Assembly (NCBI GenBank): GCA_002437815.1
Contig: DJRP01000034.1
Location: forward strand, 1-29,191
Direction: 5' to 3'
Length of the DNA stretch: 29,191 nt
From: Collinsella sp. UBA6357
GTDB lineage: Bacteria > Actinomycetota > Coriobacteriia > Coriobacteriales > Coriobacteriaceae
Position 1 is the first letter of the stretch. Each line of letters begins with the position of its first letter. Shown here in pieces: positions 1 to 6,814 of this stretch. Position numbers and translations under genes: made by a program. Below the pieces are notes generated by a model that ran no database searches, had not been told where the DNA came from, and saw only the letters and a list, made by a program, of their open reading frames with translations.

Positions 1-460
1 GCTGCGTGGCGCCCTCGGAGGTGACCCAGGTGCTCTCGCCGAGCACGAAGAAGTGGTAGGCGCTTTCGAAGTCGGAGACGACGGCGATCATGATGTTGAT
101 GGCAACGATCACAAACGGCCAGGCGCGGAACCACTTGGCCTTACCGATCTTGCCCCACTGATACTTGATGGCGATAAAGCCCCAGCAGCCGGCGAGTGCA
201 GCGTAGACCTTGGCATAGTGGAACCAGCTGTTCTGATACACGTGCGTGGGGTTGGTGAGTGCCCACTCCTGACCCTGCGCCACGCCCACGGCGATGGCGA
301 TGCAGTAGATGGTCATGGCGGCCGGTGCCACGCCAAAGATGATGGCCGCGCCGATCTTGGAGCGGCGGCCCACCTCGTTGAGCACGATCAGGCCGATAAA
401 CACCATGAGCCAGCCGGCCCAGTGGATAAGGGTATTGCTACCCCAAACGTCGAACAGCAT
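1..460 (-). CDS. DUF5692-like multi-pass membrane protein, 3' end cut off
   Basis: The start codon is the ATG read leftwards from 460, with an AGGGG ribosome site six bases upstream. The frame is open to the window edge, so about 153 N-terminal residues are present and the C-terminus is missing. Four hydrophobic segments are visible, near residues 14-30, 37-60, 80-100 and 112-128. The conserved-looking stretch WFHYAKVYAALAGCWGF, followed by a segment reading WPFVIVAINI and then SDFE, matches what I remember of the DUF5692 family of inner-membrane proteins; the biochemical role is unknown. The gene lies 84 bases downstream of the tetR-like gene on the same strand and is probably co-transcribed with it, so it may be a target of that repressor. 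The family name is from memory; the membrane topology is seen directly. Confidence 0.65.
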   Translation of the reverse strand, partial: MLFDVWGSNTLIHWAGWLMVFIGLIVLNEVGRRSKIGAAIIFGVAPAAMTIYCIAIAVGVAQGQEWALTNPTHVYQNSWFHYAKVYAALAGCWGFIAIKYQWGKIGKAKWFRAWPFVIVAINIMIAVVSDFESAYHFFVLGESTWVTSEGATQ

Positions 461-544
461 GCTGTTCCCCTTTCCCTCAAGCCCGTCGCGACTATTCCCC
501 TTGCGGCGGGCGGATTGGTGTGTAAGGTGCCGGGTCTGGCGGCG

Positions 545-1186
545 CTAGTCCTGTGGCTTGCGCTCCGGATACTTGGCCGTGTAGCCCTCGATGTGGAGCG
601 TCGAGGCGATGATGTCCTTGACCGTCTCGTCCGAGACATCCGGATGCGTGCGGATATACATGAGCAGGCCCATGATGAGCGTGTAGAACGTTTCGTAGAC
701 ATGGTCGATACGCAACGTGTGGCGCTGGGCGAAATCGACCACGGTGGTCTCGCAGATATAGCGCGTGACGCGCTCGACCACATGGTGCAGAAAGCCGCCG
801 AAGAGCGCACCGCTGCCCGAGGTGAGCGTGTCGGGCAGCTCTTGCCCATCGGCCACCATGCGCTTGAACAGTGGCGCCACGGTGTCGAGCGCCCCCTCGA
901 TGTCGCCGACGGTTCGGCTGGCGTTCCAAGCGTCAAGCTCGGCGATAAAGTCCTCGATGACCTGATCCTGGACGGCGGCGATGGCGGCATCCATGTCGGC
1001 AAAGTAGTGGTAGAACAGCGAGCGCGTACAACCGGCCCGTTTGGTCACGGCGGCGACCGAGAGATGCGAGACGCCGGAAGCGGCGGAAACCTCGCGCACG
1101 GCGGCGAGAATCTCGCGTCGACGCTCATCGCCCACGCGGCGCTTGGGAGCGTCGGTGTCGGCGGGCATCGGGTCGATGCAGTCCAT
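545..1186 (-). CDS. TetR/AcrR-family transcriptional regulator
   Basis: A 213-residue protein of the usual TetR length. The N-terminal DNA-binding domain covers about residues 20-70: a first helix with RRREILAAVREV, then a helix-turn-helix ending in the family signature around LFYHYFADMDAAI. The remaining ~140 residues form the divergent, mostly helical ligand and dimer domain. The start at 1186 is preferred over the in-frame ATG at 1168 because GAGGAGG lies 11 bases upstream of it. The gene is divergent from the Fe-S oxidoreductase at 1378, and the spacer carries two perfect inverted repeats (1246-1260, 1269-1283). The repressor therefore probably controls both itself and the divergent gene. 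The ligand cannot be inferred from sequence. Confidence 0.92.
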   Translation of the reverse strand: MDCIDPMPADTDAPKRRVGDERRREILAAVREVSAASGVSHLSVAAVTKRAGCTRSLFYHYFADMDAAIAAVQDQVIEDFIAELDAWNASRTVGDIEGALDTVAPLFKRMVADGQELPDTLTSGSGALFGGFLHHVVERVTRYICETTVVDFAQRHTLRIDHVYETFYTLIMGLLMYIRTHPDVSDETVKDIIASTLHIEGYTAKYPERKPQD

Positions 1187-1208
1187 GACGCGCGTCGCCT
1201 CCTCAAAA

Positions 1209-1229
1209 TGTCGTTCTTTTTCAACGACA
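1209..1229. repeat. Inverted repeat in the tetR leader (TGTCGTT/AACGACA)
   Basis: Seven-base perfect arms at 1209-1215 and 1223-1229 flank a seven-base pyrimidine loop. It lies just upstream of the GAGGAGG ribosome site of the tetR-like gene. It could be a third operator half-site pair or an mRNA hairpin; its sequence differs from the two TTGAC-type palindromes beside it. Confidence 0.4.
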
Positions 1230-1235
1230 ACAGTC

Positions 1236-1266
1236 TTGAATATTGTTGACGGTTCGTCAATACTAT
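1236..1266 (+). promoter_or_regulatory. Candidate promoter for the Fe-S oxidoreductase gene
   Basis: A -35-like TTGAAT (1236-1241) and a -10-like TACTAT (1261-1266) are separated by 19 bases. The palindrome at 1246-1260 sits exactly in this spacer, the classic arrangement for TetR-type repression. The spacing is slightly long, so the call is tentative. Confidence 0.4.
1246..1260. promoter_or_regulatory. Candidate TetR operator O1, TTGACGGTTCGTCAA
   Basis: A perfect inverted repeat with six-base arms TTGACG/CGTCAA around a three-base centre, in the divergent spacer between the repressor gene and the oxidoreductase gene. Palindromes of about 15 bp next to a divergent tetR gene are typical operators. 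Its partner is at 1269-1283. Confidence 0.6.
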
Positions 1267-1268
1267 TT

Positions 1269-1283
1269 TTGACAGAGTGTCAA
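1269..1283. promoter_or_regulatory. Candidate TetR operator O2, TTGACAGAGTGTCAA
   Basis: A perfect inverted repeat with arms TTGACA/TGTCAA and a three-base centre. It has the same architecture as O1 and 11 of 15 identical bases. The two centres are 23 bp apart, a little over two helical turns, so two dimers could bind on nearly the same face. Confidence 0.6.
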
Positions 1284-1377
1284 CTTTTATGAGCTGCTCG
1301 GCACGGAGGCCCGCGCGCTCGTGTAAAAGGGGACTGACGCGCGGCGCCACGCCTCGCCGCGCACGGAGAGGGGAAAC

Positions 1378-4149
1378 ATGATTCTCAACGGACCTGGGAT
1401 CAGCTACACCGAGCCCGACATCGGAGCCGAGTTTGTGCCGCCGCTGCCCGAGCACCCGCGCGAGGCCATCGTCAAGCTGTGCGAACATTGCACCAACCGC
1501 CTGCTGCACCGTGACGAGCTGCTGGGCTATGAATACTGGTCGTTTGCCGAGGCTGCGACCGATGAGCAGGCCGAGCTGCTCTGCAAGATGAAGATGCGTC
1601 GTCCCTACACGCTGGCCGAGATGGTCAAGGTTAGCGGCATGCCCGAGGCCGAGGTCGAGAAGATGCTCGACGAGATGAGCTATATCGGCCTGCTCGAGTA
1701 CAACTGGGAGAACTCCACCCGCACCAAGCAGTGGGTGCTGCCCATGCTCGTGCCCGGTTCGGCCGAGTTCCTCAACATGCGGCTCAACCAGCTCGACGAG
1801 CATCCCGTGTTCGCCAAGTTCTTTGAGCAGGCCTCGAAGGGCCCGCTCTCGAAGGCCACGCCGATGGTGCCGCCCGGCGGTGCGGGCATCGGTATGCACG
1901 TGATCCCGGTCGAGAAGGCCATCGATGCTGCGAGCACCTCGGTGCCGATCGAGCATATCGAGCACTGGCTCGACAAGTACGAGGGCAAATACGCCGCCTC
2001 GACATGCAGCTGCCGCGCGAGCCGTCGCACCATGGGCGAGGGCTGTGCGGACGATCCCCGCGACTGGTGCATCGCCGTGGGCGACATGGCCGACTACGTG
2101 GTGGAGACCGACCGCGGCCACTACGTGACGCGCGATGAGGTCTACGACATCCTCCAGCAGGCCGAGGACAACGGCTTCGTCCACCAGATCACCAACATCG
2201 ACGGCGAAAACAAGATCTTCGCCATCTGCAACTGCAACGTCAACGTGTGCTATGCCCTGCGCACCTCGCAGCTGTTCAACACGCCCAATCTCTCCCGTAG
2301 CGCCTACGTGGCCAAGGTCGAGCGCGACAAGTGCGTCGCCTGCGGCCGCTGCGTCGAAGTGTGCCCGGCCGGTGCCGCCAAGCTCGGTCAGAAGCTGTGC
2401 TCCAAGAAGGCCGGCGGCAAGGTGCCCGAGTACCCGCGCCAGGAGCTGCCCGATACCGTCAAGTGGGACCACACCAAGTGGTCGCCCAACTACCGCAACG
2501 ACAACCGCATCGAGACGCATGAGTCCGGCACGGCCCCCTGCAAGACGGCCTGCCCTGCGCACGTCGCCGTCCAAGGCTACCTCAAGCTCGCCGCGCAGGG
2601 CCGCTACACCGAGGCGCTTGCCCTCATCAAGCGCGAGAACCCGCTGCCCGCCATCTGCGGCCGCATCTGTAACCGCCGCTGCGAGGACGCCTGCACCCGT
2701 GGGCGCGTCGACGCCGCCGTGGCCATCGACGAGGTCAAGAAGTTTATCGCCCAGCGCGACCTCGACGCCAAGACGCGCTACGTCCCGCCCGTGGTGACGC
2801 CCACGCGCAAAGGCGGCTTCGACGAGAAGATCGCCATCATCGGCGCCGGTCCTGCCGGTCTGTCCTGCGCTTTCTATCTGGCCGAGAAGGGCTACAAGCC
2901 CGTCGTGTTCGAGAAGAACGAGCGCCCGGGCGGCATGCTCACCTACGGCATCCCCAGCTTCAAGCTCGAGAAGGACATCATCGAGGCCGAGGTCGACATC
3001 ATCCGCGAGATGGGTGCCGAGTTCCGCTATGGCGTCGAGGTCGGTCGCGACGTGACACTCGACGAGCTGCGTGAGCAGGGCTTCAAGGCTTTCTATGTGG
3101 CTATCGGCTGCCAGGGCGGCCGCAAGGCGGGTATTCCGGGCGAGGACGCCGCGGATGTCTCGGTGGCCGTCGACTTCCTGCGTGACGTCAACGCCGGCAA
3201 CATTACCGAGCTCACCGGTCGCACCGTGGTCGTGGGCGGCGGCAACGTGGCCATCGATGTGGCTCGCAACGCGGCCCGTCTGGGCTCCGAGCATGTCGAG
3301 ATGTTCTGCCTGGAGAGCGAGACCGAGATGCCGGCCTCCGCGGAGGAGCGTCGCGAGGCCATCGAGGACGGCGCGCACATCAGCTGCGGCTGGGGCCCCA
3401 AGGAGATCCATCTCGACGAGGCGGGCAACGTCTGCGGCATCACGTTCAAGCGCTGCACGCGCGTGTTCGACGACGAGGGCCGTTTTGCCCCCGAGTACGA
3501 TGAGAGCGACCTGCGTCGCGTCGATGCCGATCGCGTGGTCATGTCCATCGGCCAGAGCATCATCTGGGGCGATCTGCTCACCGGCTCCAAGGTTCAGCTC
3601 GGCCGCGGCCAGGGCGCCGTCGCCGATCCCCAGACCTATCAGACCGACGAGCCCGATATCTTCGTGGGCGGCGATGTCTACACCGGTCCCAAGTTTGCCA
3701 TCGACGCCATCGCCGCCGGTCATGAGGCCGCCGTGTCGATTCATCGCTTCGTCCAGCCCAAGTCCACGCTCACCATCGGTCGCAACCAGCGCCGCTACTC
3801 GATGCTCGATCGCGATGACGTCGAGCTCGTGAGCTACGACAACGCCGGTCGCGAGGAGGCACGCGTCGACCATGCGCGCCAGAAGGCCGAGCCCTTCCGC
3901 GAGTACGTCGAGACCTTCACCGAGGAGCAGGTGCGTGCCGAGACTGCACGCTGCCTGGGCTGCGGCGCGTCGATCGTCGACCCCAACAAGTGCATCGGCT
4001 GCGGCCTGTGCACCACCAAGTGCGCCTTCGACGCGATCCATCTCGATCGCGACCGTCCCGAGTGCTCCACGATGGTCAAGTACGAGCAGAAGCTGCCGAG
4101 CCTTGCCAAATACGCGGTGAAGCGCGCCATCAAGATTAAATTCCATTAG
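1378..4149 (+). CDS. Multi-cluster Fe-S/FAD oxidoreductase with GltD/NfnB-like core
   Basis: A 923-residue cytoplasmic protein behind GGAGAGGGG. From the N-terminus: a Cys pair C35/C38; a winged-helix-like segment about 77-110; a Cys-rich region with CSC (210-212), C223, C231 and CNC...C (284, 286, 291); a ferredoxin motif C319/C322/C325/C329; the double-cluster Cys set of glutamate synthase small subunits (C388, C392, C427, C431, C435, C439); an FAD-binding GAGPAG at 489-494; an NAD(P)-binding GGGNVA at 620-625; and a C-terminal ferredoxin-like set C859/C862 and C872/C875/C878/C882. The central region is the GltD/NfnB/PreT fold, which moves electrons between NAD(P)H, FAD and Fe-S clusters. 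The N-terminal third looks like a separate 4Fe-4S protein fused on. No partner subunit is adjacent, so the electron partner is unknown. Divergent TetR control is likely. Confidence 0.9.
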   Translation: MILNGPGISYTEPDIGAEFVPPLPEHPREAIVKLCEHCTNRLLHRDELLGYEYWSFAEAATDEQAELLCKMKMRRPYTLAEMVKVSGMPEAEVEKMLDEMSYIGLLEYNWENSTRTKQWVLPMLVPGSAEFLNMRLNQLDEHPVFAKFFEQASKGPLSKATPMVPPGGAGIGMHVIPVEKAIDAASTSVPIEHIEHWLDKYEGKYAASTCSCRASRRTMGEGCADDPRDWCIAVGDMADYVVETDRGHYVTRDEVYDILQQAEDNGFVHQITNIDGENKIFAICNCNVNVCYALRTSQLFNTPNLSRSAYVAKVERDKCVACGRCVEVCPAGAAKLGQKLCSKKAGGKVPEYPRQELPDTVKWDHTKWSPNYRNDNRIETHESGTAPCKTACPAHVAVQGYLKLAAQGRYTEALALIKRENPLPAICGRICNRRCEDACTRGRVDAAVAIDEVKKFIAQRDLDAKTRYVPPVVTPTRKGGFDEKIAIIGAGPAGLSCAFYLAEKGYKPVVFEKNERPGGMLTYGIPSFKLEKDIIEAEVDIIREMGAEFRYGVEVGRDVTLDELREQGFKAFYVAIGCQGGRKAGIPGEDAADVSVAVDFLRDVNAGNITELTGRTVVVGGGNVAIDVARNAARLGSEHVEMFCLESETEMPASAEERREAIEDGAHISCGWGPKEIHLDEAGNVCGITFKRCTRVFDDEGRFAPEYDESDLRRVDADRVVMSIGQSIIWGDLLTGSKVQLGRGQGAVADPQTYQTDEPDIFVGGDVYTGPKFAIDAIAAGHEAAVSIHRFVQPKSTLTIGRNQRRYSMLDRDDVELVSYDNAGREEARVDHARQKAEPFREYVETFTEEQVRAETARCLGCGASIVDPNKCIGCGLCTTKCAFDAIHLDRDRPECSTMVKYEQKLPSLAKYAVKRAIKIKFH

Positions 4150-4151
4150 TT

Positions 4152-4173
4152 CCGTCGTTCTAACGAACGGCGG
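4152..4173 (+). terminator. Stem-loop just after the oxidoreductase stop
   Basis: Nine-base arms (4152-4160 and 4165-4173) with one G-U pair and a four-base loop begin three bases after the stop codon. There is no U-run after it, so this could be a weak terminator or an mRNA-stabilising hairpin. Confidence 0.35.
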
Positions 4174-4188
4174 CCCCGTCGACGCTGC

Positions 4189-4289
4189 GCGGCGTACAGG
4201 CACCCCATCTTGCCCCTCAACTGCGGAGCCGCGGGCAAAAGCCCGGCGGACGCCTTGTTTCGGGGCAACCTGGGGCACCTGTACGCCGC
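4189..4289. repeat. 101-nt imperfect palindrome between oxidoreductase and hypA
   Basis: Outer arms 4189-4216 and 4262-4289 match at 24 of 28 positions (both begin GCGGCGTACAGG when read inwards). Inside is a second hairpin, 4229-4236 with 4241-4249, with an AAAA loop and one bulged G. The element fills most of the 191-base spacer. It has no U-run and no reading frame. It may be a mobile non-coding repeat or a structured RNA. Confidence 0.7.
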
Positions 4290-4292
4290 TCG

Positions 4293-4311
4293 CTGACATT
4301 ATCCTGACATT
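4293..4311. repeat. Tandem CTGACATT pair upstream of hypA
   Basis: CTGACATT occurs at 4293-4300 and again at 4304-4311, 11 bp apart, i.e. one helical turn. It overlaps a weak extended -10 candidate (TGA then CATTAT, 4294-4302). It could be an activator site or a chance duplication. Confidence 0.35.
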
Positions 4312-4340
4312 TCATCGGCCGCTGTAGAAAGGTATTCGTC

Positions 4341-4766
4341 GTGCACGAGCTTGGGATCGTCTATCACATCATCCGTGACGTGGAGAACGTTACGAGGGCC
4401 AACGGGGTTGGTCGAGTAACGAGCGTGACGCTGACGCTGGGCGAGGTCTCGGGCGTGGTACCCGAGCTGCTGCTCGATGCGTGGCGTTGGGCGGCAGACA
4501 AGAAGCCTGTCACGCAGGGATCCGAGCTCATTATCGAGACGCTGCCCGCGGTGACGCACTGCGCGGCGTGCGGCAAGGACTACGCGACTGTCGAACACGG
4601 CAAGACCTGTCCGTATTGCGGCAGCGGCGATACGTATCTGCTGCGGGGTCAAGAGGTCATGATCAAGCAGATCGAGGCACCCGATGACGCCTCGGCACCC
4701 GACGAGCAAGGGATATCCGAGCTCGACGCCGTCGATGCCGCCAATCCGGTGCGTATCGATTCGTAG
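4341..4766 (+). CDS. hypA: HypA, nickel metallochaperone for hydrogenase maturation
   Basis: A 141-residue protein. HypA delivers nickel to [NiFe]-hydrogenase (and to urease in some bacteria), usually with the GTPase HypB. The N-terminus begins Met-His-Glu; His2 is the nickel ligand, and this fixes the GTG at 4341 as the start. GAAAGG lies eight bases upstream. The zinc site is the paired CxxC set C74/C77 and C90/C93. The protein exceeds the usual ~115 residues by an acidic tail of about 27 residues without obvious motifs. No hydrogenase structural gene, hypB or other hyp gene is in the window, so it is an orphan here. It is separated from the oxidoreductase by the large palindrome, and its transcription is probably independent. 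Confidence 0.93.
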   Translation: MHELGIVYHIIRDVENVTRANGVGRVTSVTLTLGEVSGVVPELLLDAWRWAADKKPVTQGSELIIETLPAVTHCAACGKDYATVEHGKTCPYCGSGDTYLLRGQEVMIKQIEAPDDASAPDEQGISELDAVDAANPVRIDS

Positions 4767-4777
4767 CGATCGTTTGC

Positions 4778-4786
4778 TGGCAAACT
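4778..4786 (+). promoter_or_regulatory. Extended -10-like element upstream of the PTS operon
   Basis: TGG followed by CAAACT sits in a stretch, TTGCTGGCAAACTTTATC, that differs by one base from the one upstream of the gene at 24553. If it is a promoter, transcripts would run straight into the strong hairpin at 4804-4845. I see no convincing -35. Confidence 0.3.
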
Positions 4787-4803
4787 TTATCTAGATAGGG
4801 CAG

Positions 4804-4845
4804 AGGGCCCGCCTTGAAAGCCGCTCGGCGGACAAGGCGGGCCCT
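4804..4845. terminator. Strong GC-rich hairpin after hypA
   Basis: Perfect 13-base arms (4804-4816 and 4833-4845) around a 16-base loop that itself contains a short stem. The T-tract is only TTT, so termination may be incomplete. It probably ends the hypA transcript, but it could also act as an attenuator if the element at 4778-4786 is a promoter. Confidence 0.7.
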
Positions 4846-4912
4846 TTACCAAAAAGAGTCTTGTTTATACAACTTTCTTCAATTATTCGGACAAACTCAG
4901 TCAAAAAAACGC

Positions 4913-4918
4913 TATAGT
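4913..4918 (+). promoter_or_regulatory. Candidate -10 (TATAGT) of the mannose PTS operon
   Basis: TATAGT lies 47 bases before the EIIAB start in an AT-rich patch unlike the surrounding GC-rich DNA. The -35 region (around GGACAA, 4889-4894) is weak, so regulation by an activator is possible. No regulator gene is adjacent. Confidence 0.45.
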
Positions 4919-4964
4919 GGTCACTGTCGTGTAGGTAATACGTAGACAATAAGGAGGTTGTGTG

Positions 4965-5960
4965 ATGGTAAGTATTGTTCTTGCTAGCCATGGTGACTTG
5001 GCAGCCGGAATCAAGCAGACGGGCTCGATGGTCTTTGGCGATCAGCCGTCTGTTGCCGTGGTCTCGCTCCAGCCGAGCATGGGCCCCGACGATTTCCGCG
5101 CCAAGGTCGAGGAAGCGGTCGCTTCCTTCGAGGACCAGGAGCAGGTTCTCTTCCTCGTCGATCTGTGGGGCGGCACGCCGTTCAACCAGATCAACGGGCT
5201 GCTTGAGGGCCACGACACCTGGGCCGTCGTCACCGGCGTGAACCTGCCTATGCTCATCGAGGCATATTCGCAGCGTTTTGACGCCAAGAACACTGCACAT
5301 ACAATCGCAAAACATCTCGTGACCGAGGCAAAGGCCGGCGTGCGCGTCAAGCCCGAGTCTCTGGAGCCCGAGGAGCCCAAGGCGGCAGCCGCTGCCCCGG
5401 CAGCTCCCGCAGGCGCCATCCCTCCGGGAACGGTGCTGGGCGACGGCAAGATCGATATCGCCGCTGTGCGTATCGACACCCGTCTGCTCCACGGCCAGGT
5501 CGCCACGTCTTGGACCAAGCAGATCGCGCCCAACCGCATCATCGTCGTCTCCGACGGCGTTGCGCACGATCAGCTGCGCAAGACCATGATCGAGCAGGCT
5601 GCGCCTCCGGGAGTGCCGGCCAACGTCGTGCCGATCAAGAAGATGTGCGAGGTCGCCAAGGACCCGCGCTTTGGCGCGACCAAGGCGTTCCTGCTGTTCG
5701 AGACCCCTCAGGACCTGCTCAAGGCCATCGAGGGCGGTCTGGATGTCAAGAAGGTCAACATCGGCTCCATGGCTCACTCCGTGGGCAAGGTCGTCGTGAC
5801 CAACGCCATCGCCATGGGCGAGGACGACGTCAAGACGCTTGAGGCCCTCAAGGCCAAGGGCGTGGAGTTCGAGGCCCGCAAGGTGCCGTCCGACTCCTCC
5901 GTCGACATCGACACCATCCTCAAGAAGGCCAAATCCGAGTTGGCCGCTCAGGCACAGTAG
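4965..5960 (+). CDS. manX: PTS mannose/sorbose-family fused EIIAB component
   Basis: A 331-residue cytoplasmic phosphocarrier that takes phosphate from HPr on the EIIA His and passes it to the EIIB His and then to the sugar entering through EIIC/EIID. The EIIA domain spans about residues 1-125 with His9 in MVSIVLASHG; the EIIB domain spans about 168-325 with His176 in the DTRLLHGQV motif. They are joined by an Ala/Pro/Glu-rich linker of about 35 residues. ATG 4965 is preferred to GTG 4962 because AAGGAGG ends seven bases before it. It is the first gene of an EIIAB-EIIC-EIID-ManO operon; the gap to the next gene is 19 bases. The family fits mannose, glucose or related sugars; the true substrate cannot be read from sequence. 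Confidence 0.95.
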   Translation: MVSIVLASHGDLAAGIKQTGSMVFGDQPSVAVVSLQPSMGPDDFRAKVEEAVASFEDQEQVLFLVDLWGGTPFNQINGLLEGHDTWAVVTGVNLPMLIEAYSQRFDAKNTAHTIAKHLVTEAKAGVRVKPESLEPEEPKAAAAAPAAPAGAIPPGTVLGDGKIDIAAVRIDTRLLHGQVATSWTKQIAPNRIIVVSDGVAHDQLRKTMIEQAAPPGVPANVVPIKKMCEVAKDPRFGATKAFLLFETPQDLLKAIEGGLDVKKVNIGSMAHSVGKVVVTNAIAMGEDDVKTLEALKAKGVEFEARKVPSDSSVDIDTILKKAKSELAAQAQ

Positions 5961-5979
5961 TTAAGGAGGGTCAATACAC

Positions 5980-6795
5980 ATGAGTATTCTCACGATTATC
6001 CTCATCGTCATTGTCGCCTTCCTTGCCGGTATGGAAGGTATTCTGGACGAGTTCGAGTTCCACCAGCCGCTGGTTGCGTGCACGCTCATCGGTCTGGTCA
6101 CCGGCCACCTGCAGGAAGGCATCATCCTCGGCGGTTCGCTGCAGATGATCGCCCTTGGTTGGGCCAACATCGGCGCCGCCGTCGCCCCGGATGCGGCGCT
6201 CGCTTCCGTCGCTTCCGCCATTCTGATGGTCGTCGCGCTCAACGGTGGCGCTGACTCCAAGACCGCCATCAACACCTCGATCGCCCTGGCTATCCCGCTG
6301 TCGGTCGCCGGTCTGTTCCTGACCATGATCTGCCGTACGCTCGCCACCGCCATCGTCCATATCATGGACGGCTGTGCCGAGAAGGGCGACTTCCGCGGCA
6401 TCGAGATCTGGCAGATCATCGCCATCTGCATGCAGGGTGTGCGTATCGCCATCCCGGCCGCAGCCCTTTGCGTCATTCCGTCTGACGCCGTGACCAGCGT
6501 CCTCAACGCCATGCCCGACTGGCTGTCCGGCGGCATGGCCGTCGGCGGCGGCATGGTCGCAGCCGTCGGCTACGCCATGGTCATCAACATGATGGCCACC
6601 AAGGAGACCTGGCCGTTCTTCATCCTCGGCTTCGTCTTCGCAGCTGTGTCCGAGCTCACGCTGATCGCCCTCGGCCTCATCGGTATCTCCCTTGCCCTCA
6701 TCTACCTCGGCCTCAAGGATATGGCCAAGCAGGGTGGCGGCAACGGCGGTGGCTCCGGCGACCCGCTCGGCGACATTCTGAACGACTACGAGTAG
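5980..6795 (+). CDS. manY: PTS mannose-family EIIC membrane component
   Basis: A 271-residue polytopic permease subunit that forms the sugar channel together with EIID. The start is fixed by AAGGAGGG, about ten bases upstream. The N-terminus is a hydrophobic helix containing AFLAGMEGILDEFEFHQPLV, followed by the family's TLIGLVTGHLQEGIILGGSL region. At least six further hydrophobic segments follow, and a Gly-rich tail ends the protein. The length matches the family norm of about 265. It lies between EIIAB and EIID with short gaps (19 bases on each side), so it is certainly co-transcribed. Confidence 0.95.
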   Translation: MSILTIILIVIVAFLAGMEGILDEFEFHQPLVACTLIGLVTGHLQEGIILGGSLQMIALGWANIGAAVAPDAALASVASAILMVVALNGGADSKTAINTSIALAIPLSVAGLFLTMICRTLATAIVHIMDGCAEKGDFRGIEIWQIIAICMQGVRIAIPAAALCVIPSDAVTSVLNAMPDWLSGGMAVGGGMVAAVGYAMVINMMATKETWPFFILGFVFAAVSELTLIALGLIGISLALIYLGLKDMAKQGGGNGGGSGDPLGDILNDYE

Positions 6796-6814
6796 GAAGG
6801 GAGAGTGACTAACC

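Noticed and set aside
53..1249. A 398-codon plus-strand frame at the window start
   Set aside because: It is antisense to the DUF5692-like and TetR genes, both of which have recognisable features and ribosome sites.
1269..1290. TTGACA at 1269 as a -35 with TTTTAT as -10
   Set aside because: The spacing is only ten bases; the hexamer is better explained as an operator arm.
1045..4299. A 1,084-codon open frame on the minus strand opposite the Fe-S oxidoreductase
   Set aside because: It is the antisense shadow of a strongly supported gene, with low-complexity His/Ala/Asp/Leu composition, no ribosome site and no motifs. It arises from the GC-rich codon pattern.
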